The position numbers were made by a program, and so were the translations under genes. The notes beneath the pieces are model-generated. The model had not been told where the DNA came from. It made no database searches and worked only from the letters and a program-made list of their open reading frames with translations. A DNA stretch of 64,000 nucleotides. Source: Phycisphaeraceae bacterium (lineage in GTDB: Bacteria > Planctomycetota > Phycisphaerae > Phycisphaerales > UBA1924). Of this stretch, positions 9,107 through 17,580 are shown one piece after another. The stretch covers positions 2,244,001 to 2,308,000 of the forward strand of contig CP054186.1 of the NCBI GenBank assembly GCA_015200025.1, given 5' to 3'. Positions within the stretch are counted from its first letter, which is position 1; the number at the start of each line of letters is the position of its first letter.

Positions 9107-9899
9107 ACCAAACCCCGCCGTCCGCTTCACGGTCCGCTTCGAGGACGAGCACCTCGCCGTCGTCGACAAGCCACCGGGAGTGGTCACCCAGCCCGGGAAA
9201 GGGCACGATCACGACGCCCTCCTCAACGGGCTCTTCGCCCGGTGGGGCGCTCGCCTCCAGAACCTCGGCGCCGACCGAGACTTCGGCCTGCTCCACCGCC
9301 TCGACAAAGACACCAGCGGCCTCGTCGCCGTGGGCCTCTCGCCCGCGGGCTACGACGGCCTCCGCGCCCAGTTCGAGAACCGCGCGATCAAAAAGTTCTA
9401 CTGGTGCGTCGTCGCCGACCCGCCCTCGACCACCGAAGGCGTGATCAAGCGACCGCTCATCGAATACACCGCCCGCGACCCGCACGACCCGCGAAAGTCG
9501 CTCAAGCTCGCCCGTGTCAGCGGGGCCGGCAAGCCTGCCGTCACCGCCTTCCGCGTGCTGCAGACATCACCCCTCGGCACACTCCTCGAGTGCCGACCCC
9601 TCACCGGCCGCCTCCACCAGGTCCGCGTCCACCTCGCCTCCATCGGCAGCCCCATCCTCGGCGACGCCTTCTACGCCACCCCGCGCATCAAGGGCCTCCG
9701 CACCCGCCTCGCGCTCCACGCCCACCGCCTCATCGCCGAGCACCCCGTCACCGCCCAACGCCTCGACGTCCGATCGCCCTTCCCCAACGATCTCCGCGCC
9801 CTGCTGAACCGCCTCAAACTCCGGCCCCCGAACGTCCCCTCGGACGCCACACCCGCGCCCCCCGAGCCGCCTCACGACGACCCACCCGAACCGGGTTGA
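9090..9899 (+). CDS. RluA-family 23S rRNA/tRNA pseudouridine synthase
   Basis: 269 residues. The catalytic signature HRLDKDTSGL (Asp in HRLDKDT) is intact near residue 70, preceded by VVDKPPGVVTQPG and followed by AIKKFYWCVV and the substrate-binding GRLHQVRVHLASIGSPILGD. No N-terminal S4 domain, as in RluA/RluC-short forms, so the exact target base cannot be stated. Overlaps the upstream gene by 17 bases and the 3' end of convergent hemW by 28 bases. Confidence 0.9.
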   Translation: MHPSVEPNPAVRFTVRFEDEHLAVVDKPPGVVTQPGKGHDHDALLNGLFARWGARLQNLGADRDFGLLHRLDKDTSGLVAVGLSPAGYDGLRAQFENRAIKKFYWCVVADPPSTTEGVIKRPLIEYTARDPHDPRKSLKLARVSGAGKPAVTAFRVLQTSPLGTLLECRPLTGRLHQVRVHLASIGSPILGDAFYATPRIKGLRTRLALHAHRLIAEHPVTAQRLDVRSPFPNDLRALLNRLKLRPPNVPSDATPAPPEPPHDDPPEPG

Positions 9900-11188
9900 T
9901 CGAAACACTCCATCAGCCTCACGATCGCCCGGTTCACCACCAGAAACCCCGCGTCCGTCAGGTTCCACCTCGACCCGGGGCCCATCACGCCCGCCTCACG
10001 AAGCTCGGCCACCCCGGCCTCAAGCCTCGACGCCGACCCCGGGCGCGCCCGCTCCGCCGACGCCAGCACCCACGCCCCGTCGAGCCCTTCGGTCAGCCTC
10101 AGCCCGGTCATGATCCGTTCGATCAGGTTCCTCGCCGCGTCCGGCGCCTCGTGGTCCGTCACCCCCGCCAGCCCGTCGGGCGATTCGGCGAGATAGTCCC
10201 CCAGCCTCGGGATGTTCTTCCACCGACGGCCCGCCAGGTGCGCGCTCGCGCTGGGGCCCGCCGCCAGCCAATCCCCCTGACGCCAGTACACCATGTTGTG
10301 CCGGCATGCCTCACCGGGCCGTGCGAAGTTGCTCACCTCATACCGCGGCATCCCGGCCGCCGACAACCTCTCGACCGTCGCCAGGAACATCCCGGTCTCG
10401 ACCTCTTCGTCCGCCGGCGAAAACTCCCCGCGCCCCAACCGGGCGGTCATCGCCGTCCCCGGCTCGTACGTCAGCCCGTAGCACGACAGGTGCCCCGTCC
10501 CCAGCGACAACGCACGCTCAAGGTCCCGCTCCCAATCCCCGAGCGTCTGCCCGGGCACCCCGAAAATCAGGTCGATCGACGCCCGCCCGATCCCCGCGAC
10601 GCGGGCCGCCTCCAACGCCCTCGGCACGTTCTCCGGGTCGTGCCACCGCTCCAGCGTCCGCAGATGGTCGGCGTGGAACGACTGCGCCCCCATGCTCACA
10701 CGATTCACCCCGCCCCCCGCGAGCACGCTCATCAACCCGGGCGTGACCGTCTCCGGGTTGCACTCCACGGTAAACTCGCCCTCACCACCGCCCCCATCCC
10801 CCGCGCTCCCGGGCTTCATCGGCGAGAGATCGAACGACCGCCGCAGCGACGCCAGAAGTTCCTCCCACAGGTCCGGCCTCAGCAGGCTCGGCGTCCCCCC
10901 GCCCACGAAAATCGTCTCCAGCGCGGGCCCGCCGCAGAGCCGACCCAGCGCCTCGAATTCCTGAACCAGCCTCTTGACGAACGGCCCCTGCCGGTCCTGC
11001 GTATCAACGATGCTGTAGAAATCGCAGTAGTGGCACTTGTGGAAGCAGAACGGGACGTGGATGTACAGCGACGCGGGCGGGGTGCGCCCCGCGGCCCGTG
11101 CCACCGAGGGGTCGCGGAACGGGTGGGCACGCGGATCTCCGCCGGGTCCGGTTTGCCCGAGGATGGTCAGGGCGGTATCGTGGGGCAT
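9872..11188 (-). CDS. hemW: HemW-like radical SAM haem chaperone / coproporphyrinogen oxidase family
   Basis: 438 residues. The radical SAM cluster motif CxxxCxxC is followed by an aromatic residue (CFHKCHYCDF) after SLYIHVPFC, as in HemW rather than HemN. Also present are ETIFVGGGTPSLL, ECNPETVTP, RVSMGAQSF, GVPGQTLGDWERDL and SCYGLTYEPGTAM. HemW inserts haem into respiratory proteins; the family is often misannotated as HemN. Divergent from the FHA gene with a 63-base gap that must hold both promoters. Confidence 0.92.
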   Translation of the reverse strand: MPHDTALTILGQTGPGGDPRAHPFRDPSVARAAGRTPPASLYIHVPFCFHKCHYCDFYSIVDTQDRQGPFVKRLVQEFEALGRLCGGPALETIFVGGGTPSLLRPDLWEELLASLRRSFDLSPMKPGSAGDGGGGEGEFTVECNPETVTPGLMSVLAGGGVNRVSMGAQSFHADHLRTLERWHDPENVPRALEAARVAGIGRASIDLIFGVPGQTLGDWERDLERALSLGTGHLSCYGLTYEPGTAMTARLGRGEFSPADEEVETGMFLATVERLSAAGMPRYEVSNFARPGEACRHNMVYWRQGDWLAAGPSASAHLAGRRWKNIPRLGDYLAESPDGLAGVTDHEAPDAARNLIERIMTGLRLTEGLDGAWVLASAERARPGSASRLEAGVAELREAGVMGPGSRWNLTDAGFLVVNRAIVRLMECFDQPGSGGSS

Positions 11189-11251
11189 GGATGGTCCGGG
11201 TCAGGCCACGCCGGGGGCGAGGCCTTTCCCGGGTCCGAAAGGATACACGAC

Positions 11252-11839
11252 GTGGACGCGACACTGATCTTGGTCAGGCCCGACGGGAAATCGCAGGAAG
11301 TCCCGCTCAAAAAACCCCGCATCGTCGTGGGGAGGCAGGAAGACTGCCAGATCCGCATCCCCGAGGGCTCCGTCTCGCGCCAGCATTGCGAGTTCCGCGT
11401 CAACGACACCCAGGTCGTCCTCAAGGACCTCGGCTCGTCCAACGGCACTTTCTGCAACCGCCGACGCATCACCCAGACCGAACTGGCCCCGGGCGACCTG
11501 ATCTCGGTGGGGCCCTGCGTCTTCGTCCTCAGGGTCGGCGCCGAGCCCGGCGCCTTCGACCCCGCCGACGCGTTCAAACGTGGACACGTCCCCCCGGGGG
11601 GCGCCGCCAAGCCCACCAAGCCCGCGGGCGCCGCCGCCGTCGCGTCCAGCGGCGGGGTCGCCGTCGCTCGACCGGCGGGCAAGCCTCACGGTAAATCCCC
11701 CGATCAGCCGCCCGCCAAGCCCGCCAAACCCGGGCCCGACGACGAGGGGTTCGACCCGCTCGCGACCGACACCAACGACTCGTCCAGCGAGTTCGACTTC
11801 GATTTCCTCGCCGACGACAAGGACGAGCCCAAACTCTGA
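11252..11839 (+). CDS. FHA-domain protein with a disordered, acidic tail
   Basis: 195 residues. GTG at 11252 has AAAGGA nine bases upstream. Residues ~5-95 form a forkhead-associated phosphothreonine-binding domain: KPRIVVGRQEDC, GSVSRQHCEF, DLGSSNGTFCNRRRI and LAPGDLISVG give the canonical GR, SxxH and NG residues. The rest is Pro/Ala/Lys-rich and ends in an acidic, Phe-containing tail (SSSEFDFDFLADDKDEPKL), which may bind a partner. Probably reads Ser/Thr kinase output in the cytoplasm. Convergent with the prepilin-like gene. Confidence 0.9.
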   Translation: MDATLILVRPDGKSQEVPLKKPRIVVGRQEDCQIRIPEGSVSRQHCEFRVNDTQVVLKDLGSSNGTFCNRRRITQTELAPGDLISVGPCVFVLRVGAEPGAFDPADAFKRGHVPPGGAAKPTKPAGAAAVASSGGVAVARPAGKPHGKSPDQPPAKPAKPGPDDEGFDPLATDTNDSSSEFDFDFLADDKDEPKL

Positions 11840-11885
11840 TCCATCCCGCGGCCCGCCCCGCGCAGCCCGGCCCCGCGAGGTTCGA

Positions 11886-12497
11886 TCACGGCTCGATCGT
11901 CCGGCGGACGCCGCCGTCGAAGCAATAATAGTTCCGCCCCCCGTCCTTCACCCCCGACGCGGCGTGGTACCCGAGCCGATCCCCCCACACCGGGCCCCTC
12001 CACCCCGACCGAAGGTATATCGCCGTCACGTCCGCCGAGGGGTCGCGCGACAGGCTCACCTCCATAAACGCCGACGGGAAATACCCGTAACTGCACCCGG
12101 TCTCGGCGAACACCGCGCGGTCCTCGGGGCAACGCCACGGCCCGCCGCCGACCACGATCCCATCCCCGTCGAGCCGGGGAGCCTCCGCGTCCAGATACGC
12201 CGACAACGCCGGGATCGGGTCGGCCCGCCCCGCCCGCAGATCGATCGGCCTCGTCGCCAGGGGCAGCCGCCCGCGGTTCGCGTCCGCGAACCGTTCCGTC
12301 GCGATCCCCAGCGTGCGCAGGTTCGCCGAGCAGGCCACTCGCCTCGCCTCGCGCCTCGCGCCCGCCAGCGCCCCCGCCGACAGCGAGATCAGCACCGAGA
12401 TCACCCCGATCGACACCACCACCTCGATCAGCGTCAGCCCACGCGCCCCGCGACGCGACCGCTCACGCCCAACCGAGTTCAATCCGCCGCTCGTCAT
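11886..12497 (-). CDS. Type II secretion/type IV pilin-like protein (prepilin N-terminus)
   Basis: 203 residues. The class III signal is clear: a basic lead (RSRRGARG), then cleavage before LTLIEVV with Glu at mature position 5, and a hydrophobic helix through about residue 45. Prepilin peptidase would process it. The C-terminal part ends in YHAASGVKDGGRNYYCFDGGVRRTIEP, like the short H-x-G-rich tails of planctomycete prepilin-tagged proteins. Its ATG overlaps the stop of the upstream 237-residue gene by four bases, so both are co-translated. Last gene of a three-gene unit that starts at 13474. Confidence 0.85.
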   Translation of the reverse strand: MTSGGLNSVGRERSRRGARGLTLIEVVVSIGVISVLISLSAGALAGARREARRVACSANLRTLGIATERFADANRGRLPLATRPIDLRAGRADPIPALSAYLDAEAPRLDGDGIVVGGGPWRCPEDRAVFAETGCSYGYFPSAFMEVSLSRDPSADVTAIYLRSGWRGPVWGDRLGYHAASGVKDGGRNYYCFDGGVRRTIEP

Positions 12498-13207
12498 ATG
12501 TTCCCGTGACGCGCCCGCGCCGACTCCGACGATCGGGTCATCTCGCCCTCGCGCTCAAACCCCCGGCGGACCCGCGATCGGATCATCGCCGACGGGTCCG
12601 ACTTCACCATCGCCTCGAGCCTCGTCCGAACCGGGGGCCGCTCATTCAGCCTCGCCTCGAACGCCGTCGCCACCGCCCACAGCCTCCGCCGCTCGCTCTC
12701 GCTCCCCAACGCCTCCGCCACGACCCCGTCCAAAAGCGCACGCCCCTCGGGCGCGATCGGATACCCACGGTACACCCGCGCGCTGTACACCACGAACGCC
12801 GTCCCCTGAACGCCCATCACGTCCAGGTCCTCCAGCGGCATCGCGTCGTACCCCCCCTCGGGGATCGTGGGCATCGGGAGCGTCATCATCCCCGCCACCC
12901 ACGCCGCGTCCGCCACCGTCCACTCACGCTTCTGCCCGATCTCGTTGCGGAGCACCGCCATCGATTCGTTGTACCACACGCTCCTCGTCGGCTGAGGCGT
13001 GAACGGCCGGCACGGCAGCGCCTCGCCGCCCGCGCCTCGCGCCCCCGCGCCGATCGGGCCCGACGCCACCCCCGCCAATGAAACACCCACCGGCGTCCGC
13101 GACGTCCACGACCAATACACCAGGCCCACCCCGCACGCACACGCGACCGCGACCGCCGCCCACCCACGCACGCCAGCGTGAAGTTCCATCCGTGCCTCCG
13201 CCTTCAC
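12494..13207 (-). CDS. Membrane-anchored hypothetical protein
   Basis: 237 residues, family not recognised. One N-terminal transmembrane helix or uncleaved signal (AAVAVACACGVGLVYWSW, residues ~14-31); the rest is soluble and probably faces outside. The body includes SVWYNESMAVLRNEIGQKREWTVADAAWVAGMM and ends in a basic segment RSRVRRGFEREGE. The stop codon of the Cys-rich gene abuts its start, and its own stop overlaps the prepilin gene's start, so the three are one transcript. Confidence 0.75.
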   Translation of the reverse strand: MKAEARMELHAGVRGWAAVAVACACGVGLVYWSWTSRTPVGVSLAGVASGPIGAGARGAGGEALPCRPFTPQPTRSVWYNESMAVLRNEIGQKREWTVADAAWVAGMMTLPMPTIPEGGYDAMPLEDLDVMGVQGTAFVVYSARVYRGYPIAPEGRALLDGVVAEALGSESERRRLWAVATAFEARLNERPPVRTRLEAMVKSDPSAMIRSRVRRGFEREGEMTRSSESARARHGNI

Positions 13208-13474
13208 TCAGCAGCAGGGTTGACCCATCTGATCGCAGAAGTCTTTACAACGCTCGACCTGCCCGGGCGTCAGCGGGCCCGACGGGATCACCGCCTCCTC
13301 GCAGCACGACCAGCACTGCTCCTGCGTCCACTCACAATCGTGCCCAAGACACCCGCAGTGGTACCCGCCGTACTGCCACCCGTCCGTCGAGGTTTCGTCG
13401 ATCGCCCCGCACACCCCTGCCCCCAACACCAGAACGGCCACGCACGCAACGACGCGGACACTCAAGGTTGGCAC
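13208..13474 (-). CDS. Small secreted cysteine-rich protein
   Basis: 88 residues, GTG start at 13474 with GAGGAG eight bases upstream. A signal peptide (LSVRVVACVAVLVLGAGVCGA) is followed by about 64 residues holding ten cysteines: CGC, HDC, EQC, SCC, ERC, DFC and a C-terminal CC. An even count and an exported location suggest disulphides or metal binding. No family recognised. First gene of the unit that continues into the membrane-anchored and prepilin-like genes; compare the ten-Cys protein at 61712. Confidence 0.8.
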   Translation of the reverse strand: MPTLSVRVVACVAVLVLGAGVCGAIDETSTDGWQYGGYHCGCLGHDCEWTQEQCWSCCEEAVIPSGPLTPGQVERCKDFCDQMGQPCC

Positions 13475-13512
13475 GGTCCAGACTCCTCATGCTCCGACGC
13501 GGAAGTAATCTG

Positions 13513-13541
13513 AACGTAACGACGCGACGAACCCCGTTCAA
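13513..13541 (-). promoter_or_regulatory. Putative sigma70-type promoter for the Cys-rich operon
   Basis: On the minus strand TTGAAC (13541-13536) and TACGTT (13518-13513) are separated by 17 bases and lie about 40 bases upstream of the GTG at 13474. The stretch is visibly more AT-rich than its surroundings. The rest of the gap to 13740 shows nothing else I can support. Confidence 0.45.
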
Positions 13542-13740
13542 GCACATACCTCATATCGACGCCGGATTCCCTGCGGGTCGAGTCCCCCGCACGAGCCATT
13601 CCGTGCCCCGGTGAGACCGATAACGTATTGGCCCGTCCGGGCTTACAGCACGCCCGAGCGAGCGTGTCGCCACCCGAAACCGACCCATCGACAGATTGTG
13701 GATAACCGGTGGATGAGCACCACCGCCGCGCGAACCGGCC

Positions 13741-13920
13741 TCAGGCCGCGCCCTTGTTCGACTTGTCCTCGGCCGGCGCGGCCGCCTTGGGCTCCGCCGG
13801 CACCCGGATGTTCGTCGAGCACGACCGGCACCGCACCGTCTTGCCCCGAGCGGTGCGAGGCACCGCCAAGACCTTCCGGCACGCCAGGTTGGGACACATG
13901 ATCCGCAGCGAGTCCGACAT
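13741..13920 (-). CDS. Small zinc-ribbon protein
   Basis: 59 residues from ATG 13920, with GGAG about nine bases upstream. It holds one zinc ribbon made by CPNLAC and CRSC with a basic loop between (KVLAVPRTARGKTVR), then a charged Lys/Glu/Ala tail. This kind of single-ribbon protein is frequent in planctomycetes, often at the N-terminus of larger proteins; as a stand-alone protein its role is unknown. Divergent from purA across a 184-base gap. Confidence 0.75.
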   Translation of the reverse strand: MSDSLRIMCPNLACRKVLAVPRTARGKTVRCRSCSTNIRVPAEPKAAAPAEDKSNKGAA

Positions 13921-14104
13921 GGGTTCGTGCTCCGTCCTTGGCCTATCGGTCAATCCCACCCTTCCCTTCAATCGACGCCACGCCCCAAACATGGTTTTCG
14001 CCCACTCCCTCCGACGCCCCGCCGGGTTTCCCCCGGACCCGGCAGACCCATAACCTCCCCCTCCCTTCGACCGGTCACGCCCCCGCTTCTCGGAGCCCCC
14101 ACGG

Positions 14105-15436
14105 ATGACACCCGCACCGACCCCCGTTTGCACCGCCGTCGTCGGCCTCCAATGGGGCGACGAGGGCAAGGGCAAGATCGTCGACCGCCTCGCCGCCGAG
14201 CACCACGCCGTCGTCCGTTACAACGGCGGCGCCAACGCGGGGCACTCGGTCGTCGTCAAGGGCGAGCGCTACGCCCTCCACCTCATCCCCTCGGGCATCC
14301 TCTACCCCGGCAAACTCGCCGTCATCGGCAACGGCGTCGTCGTCGATCCCGATTGGCTCCTCAAAGAACTCGACGGCCTCTCGGCCCGGGGCGTCGACGC
14401 CTCGGGGCTCGTCCTCTCGTCGCGGGCGCACGTCGTCATGCCCTACCACAAGGACGAGGACGGCATCCGCGAGGACGTCCTCAAGCACGCGGGCAGCCAG
14501 CGTCCCGTCGGCAGCGGCGAGGGCCAGGCCGAGATCGGCACGACCAAGCGCGGCATCGGGCCCGCCTACGCCGAGAAGGTCCAAAGGGCCACCGCCGTCC
14601 GCGTGGGCGACCTGCTCCGCCCCGAGGCCCTCAAGGCCAAGATCGACCTGGCCTGTGCGCTCAAGGCCGCCATGCTCCGCGACCTCTCGGGGGGGAGCCA
14701 CCGCCTCGACCCCGGCGCGATCCTCGAGCACGCCGCCCGCGCCGGGCAGCGCCTCGCGCCGATGGTGCGCGACACGACCTACCTGCTCCACGGCCTGCTC
14801 GCCGACGGCAAGTCCATCCTCTTCGAGTCCGCCAACGGCACCCTGCTCGACGTCGACCACGGGACCTACCCCTTCGTCACGGGCAGTTCCTGCGCCGTCG
14901 CCGGGATCGGCGTGGGCACGGGCGTGCCCGTGCAGCGGCTCTCGCGCGTGGTCGGGGTCATGAAGGCGTATTCGACGCGCGTCGGGTCGGGCCCGCTCCC
15001 CACCGAGCTCTCGGGCGCCGTCGCCGACCGGATCCGCACGCGGGGGCGTGAGTTCGGGACCACGACGGGCCGCCCGAGGCGCGTCGGGTGGCTCGACCTC
15101 GTCGCCGTCAAGTACTCGGCCATGATCAACGGGGCCACCGAGATCGCCATGACCCTCCTCGACGTGCTGGCGGGGTTCGACGAGCTGCGGGTCTGCACGG
15201 CGTACGAGGTCGACGGTGTGCGCACGGACCGGTTCATCCCCGACGCGGACCTCGCCCGGGCGACCCCCGTCCTCGAATCCCTCCCGGGGTTCGGCGAGGA
15301 GATCACGGCCTGCCGGCGGCTCGGTGACCTCCCCGCCCCCGCCCGGCGGTACATCGACTTCATCCAGGCCTTCACCGGCGTGCGCGTGGCGACCGTGTCG
15401 GTCGGCCCGGACCGCGAACAGACCATCGACGCCTGA
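14105..15436 (+). CDS. purA: Adenylosuccinate synthetase
   Basis: 443 residues, the usual length. It makes adenylosuccinate from IMP, Asp and GTP, the first committed step to AMP. The N-terminal GLQWGDEGKGKIVDRLA carries the catalytic Asp and the GTP/IMP loop, followed by RYNGGANAGHSVV, the IMP loop GTTKRGIGPAYAEK, FESANGTLLDVDHGTYPFVT and the C-terminal guanine site (SVGPDREQTI). All key residues appear intact. Followed after 17 bases by uppS on the same strand. Confidence 0.97.
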   Translation: MTPAPTPVCTAVVGLQWGDEGKGKIVDRLAAEHHAVVRYNGGANAGHSVVVKGERYALHLIPSGILYPGKLAVIGNGVVVDPDWLLKELDGLSARGVDASGLVLSSRAHVVMPYHKDEDGIREDVLKHAGSQRPVGSGEGQAEIGTTKRGIGPAYAEKVQRATAVRVGDLLRPEALKAKIDLACALKAAMLRDLSGGSHRLDPGAILEHAARAGQRLAPMVRDTTYLLHGLLADGKSILFESANGTLLDVDHGTYPFVTGSSCAVAGIGVGTGVPVQRLSRVVGVMKAYSTRVGSGPLPTELSGAVADRIRTRGREFGTTTGRPRRVGWLDLVAVKYSAMINGATEIAMTLLDVLAGFDELRVCTAYEVDGVRTDRFIPDADLARATPVLESLPGFGEEITACRRLGDLPAPARRYIDFIQAFTGVRVATVSVGPDREQTIDA

Positions 15437-15453
15437 CGTACCACGGGCCCGCG

Positions 15454-16371
15454 ATGAAGCCACGGATGACGCCACGACCCGCCCCACACGACCAGGCCGA
15501 GCAACGCCCGGGAACGATCGACCCGGGCGATCCGGCGGTGCGTGCGGCCGTCGAGGCGATGCGGGCGAGGATGCCCGGCGCCGACCCGCTGGCGCACCTG
15601 CCCGGGGTGCACCCGGGGCGGATCCCGCGGCACATCGCGGTGATCATGGACGGGAACGGGCGGTGGGCGTCGGCGCGCGGGCTGGATCGGAGCGAGGGGC
15701 ACCGGGCGGGGGTCGGTTCGGTGCGCACGGCGCTGGAGACCTGCGGGCAGATCGGGGTGGAGTGCCTGACGCTGTATTCGTTCAGCCGGGAGAACTGGTC
15801 GAGGCCGGCGGACGAGGTGGCGGCGCTCATGGCGCTCTGCGCGGCGTGCCTGCGCGACGAGCGGGACGACCTGGTCGCCAAGCGGGTTAGGCTGCGGGTG
15901 ATCGGGTCGCGGGAGGAACTGCCGGCGGAGGTGGTGGGGGGGATCGAGCTGGCCGAGGCCGCGACGGCGGAGAACCGCGGGATCACGCTGTGCCTGGCGC
16001 TCAATTATGGGTCTCGTGCGGAGATCGCGCGGGCGGCGCGGCGGGTCGCGGAGCGGGTGGCGCGGGGGGAGATCCGGCCCGAGGGGGTGACGGAGGCGGT
16101 GCTGGCGTCGCACCTGGACACGGCGGGGCTTCCGGACCCGGACCTGCTGATCCGGACGGCGGGGGAGATGCGGCTGAGCAATTTCCTGTTGTGGCAGGTG
16201 AGCTACGCGGAGTTGTACGTGACGCCGGTGCTCTGGCCGGACTTCGGGCGTGAGGACCTGCTCGCCGCGGTGCGGGCGTACGCGGGGCGGTCGCGGACGT
16301 TCGGCGGGCTGGGGAACGGGGCGCCGGCGGGCGGCGGCGAAGGGCTCATCGGACGTTCCGGTATATTATAG
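15454..16371 (+). CDS. uppS: Undecaprenyl diphosphate synthase (cis-prenyltransferase)
   Basis: 305 residues, about 50 longer than E. coli UppS owing to an N-terminal Pro/Ala-rich extension; a second ATG five codons in is an alternative start. The enzyme extends farnesyl diphosphate to the C55 lipid carrier of cell-wall synthesis. Motifs: HIAVIMDGNGRWA (catalytic Asp), GHRAG, LYSFSRENW and the C-terminal DLLIRTAGEMRLSNFLLWQVSYAELYV. From here the coding strand becomes G-rich at third positions rather than C-rich, a change in base skew from the purA gene. Confidence 0.96.
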   Translation: MKPRMTPRPAPHDQAEQRPGTIDPGDPAVRAAVEAMRARMPGADPLAHLPGVHPGRIPRHIAVIMDGNGRWASARGLDRSEGHRAGVGSVRTALETCGQIGVECLTLYSFSRENWSRPADEVAALMALCAACLRDERDDLVAKRVRLRVIGSREELPAEVVGGIELAEAATAENRGITLCLALNYGSRAEIARAARRVAERVARGEIRPEGVTEAVLASHLDTAGLPDPDLLIRTAGEMRLSNFLLWQVSYAELYVTPVLWPDFGREDLLAAVRAYAGRSRTFGGLGNGAPAGGGEGLIGRSGIL

Positions 16372-16487
16372 TATTTAGCATGTTATCCACACGCGTCGTC
16401 GGCGTGCGGCGTGCATGGTGTGAATGTATGATTCGCCCGATATCGCACGGTGTGTGCTTCCCGGCGTTCGCAACGAGGAGGTTCATC

Positions 16488-17534
16488 GTGAAGACGCATG
16501 TCATGGTGGCGTTGGTGGCGTCGGCGTACGTGGCGGCTCCTTTTTCGGCGGCCCAGCAGGCCCGGTGCGTGTCGTGCACCTCGACAACGGGGACGCACTG
16601 CTCAAAGGTTCTCGACCCGTCCAGCGGCAATTGGATGGGGGCGATGTGCGGCGGGATCGCGACCGTCTCCTGGAATCAATCGGTCACGCACTCGTTCGAG
16701 GTGAGTTGCGAGGGGGTCGGGTATACATTTTCGGTCTCGCGTGACGCGGGCGCGAGTTGCAGTTGCGAGGCGGGTCCATGCGAGGGGTGCTATCTGAAGA
16801 TCTGCTGGCCGGGCTCGACGCTGACGACCACGGTCTGCGACGAGCCGTACCGGGTGTTCATCCCCGACGGGAATTACGTGTGCGGCATGCCGATGGGTGA
16901 GTGGGAGACCCGGTGGCGCCGGGTCGTCAGGCATTCGTTCAAGTCCGGCGGGCGGGCGGCGTGCGCGAAGCAGGTCGATCAGAGTGCCGAGACCGCGTGC
17001 GCGTGCAAGCAACTCGGGCACGATTGCCCGTGCGAGTCGTCGCCGTCGGAGCACAAGGCCGAAGCCTCGAACGAGGGGAGTCATGCGTTGTTCTCGGCGA
17101 TGTCGATGGGTGTTTCGCAGTTCCGGGACGAGTACCCGCTGTTCGGGGACCTCACGTCGATCGGGTCGGCCACGCTCCGCCAGCGGATCGAGGTCCGGGA
17201 CGCGGTGCTGAGCGGGATCGAGCGGTTTGGGTACGTGCCGGATTCGATCACGGTCTGGTTCGGGGACGGGCGGGCCCACGGCGGGGAGACGGCGGAGATG
17301 CTCGAGTGGCTCGACAGTCTTGTGGCGGACGCGAGGCTCGACGACGCCCGCTACGACCTCGACGGCGACGGACTGATCAGTGACCACGACGTCAAGATGT
17401 TCGATCTCCTGATGGAGTGGCAGGACGACTCGGGGATCGAGTTTTCGAGGTTGGACTTCAACGGGAGCCTGCACGCGAACGCGGAGGATCGGTGCGACCT
17501 GGTCGGTATGATCGGTGTGATCGTCGAGCATTGA
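16488..17534 (+). CDS. Secreted Cys-rich protein with an EF-hand/dockerin-like calcium loop
   Basis: 348 residues from GTG 16488, chosen because GAGGAG lies seven bases upstream and a signal peptide follows (THVMVALVASAYVAAPFSAAQQ). Residues ~20-200 hold many cysteines in clusters (CVSC, CSCEAGPCEGC, CACKQLGHDCPC). Near the C-terminus DLDGDGLISDHD matches an EF-hand/dockerin loop (D-x-D-x-D-G ... D), and a second, weaker copy lies about 35 residues on. An AT-rich segment with TATATT/TATAGT at 16361-16375 may be its promoter. Function unknown; probably a calcium-stabilised outer protein. Confidence 0.75.
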   Translation: MKTHVMVALVASAYVAAPFSAAQQARCVSCTSTTGTHCSKVLDPSSGNWMGAMCGGIATVSWNQSVTHSFEVSCEGVGYTFSVSRDAGASCSCEAGPCEGCYLKICWPGSTLTTTVCDEPYRVFIPDGNYVCGMPMGEWETRWRRVVRHSFKSGGRAACAKQVDQSAETACACKQLGHDCPCESSPSEHKAEASNEGSHALFSAMSMGVSQFRDEYPLFGDLTSIGSATLRQRIEVRDAVLSGIERFGYVPDSITVWFGDGRAHGGETAEMLEWLDSLVADARLDDARYDLDGDGLISDHDVKMFDLLMEWQDDSGIEFSRLDFNGSLHANAEDRCDLVGMIGVIVEH

Positions 17535-17580
17535 GCGCCGGGATCGCGTCGGGGGTCGGGCCGGGAGCCGCGGCGGGGAT

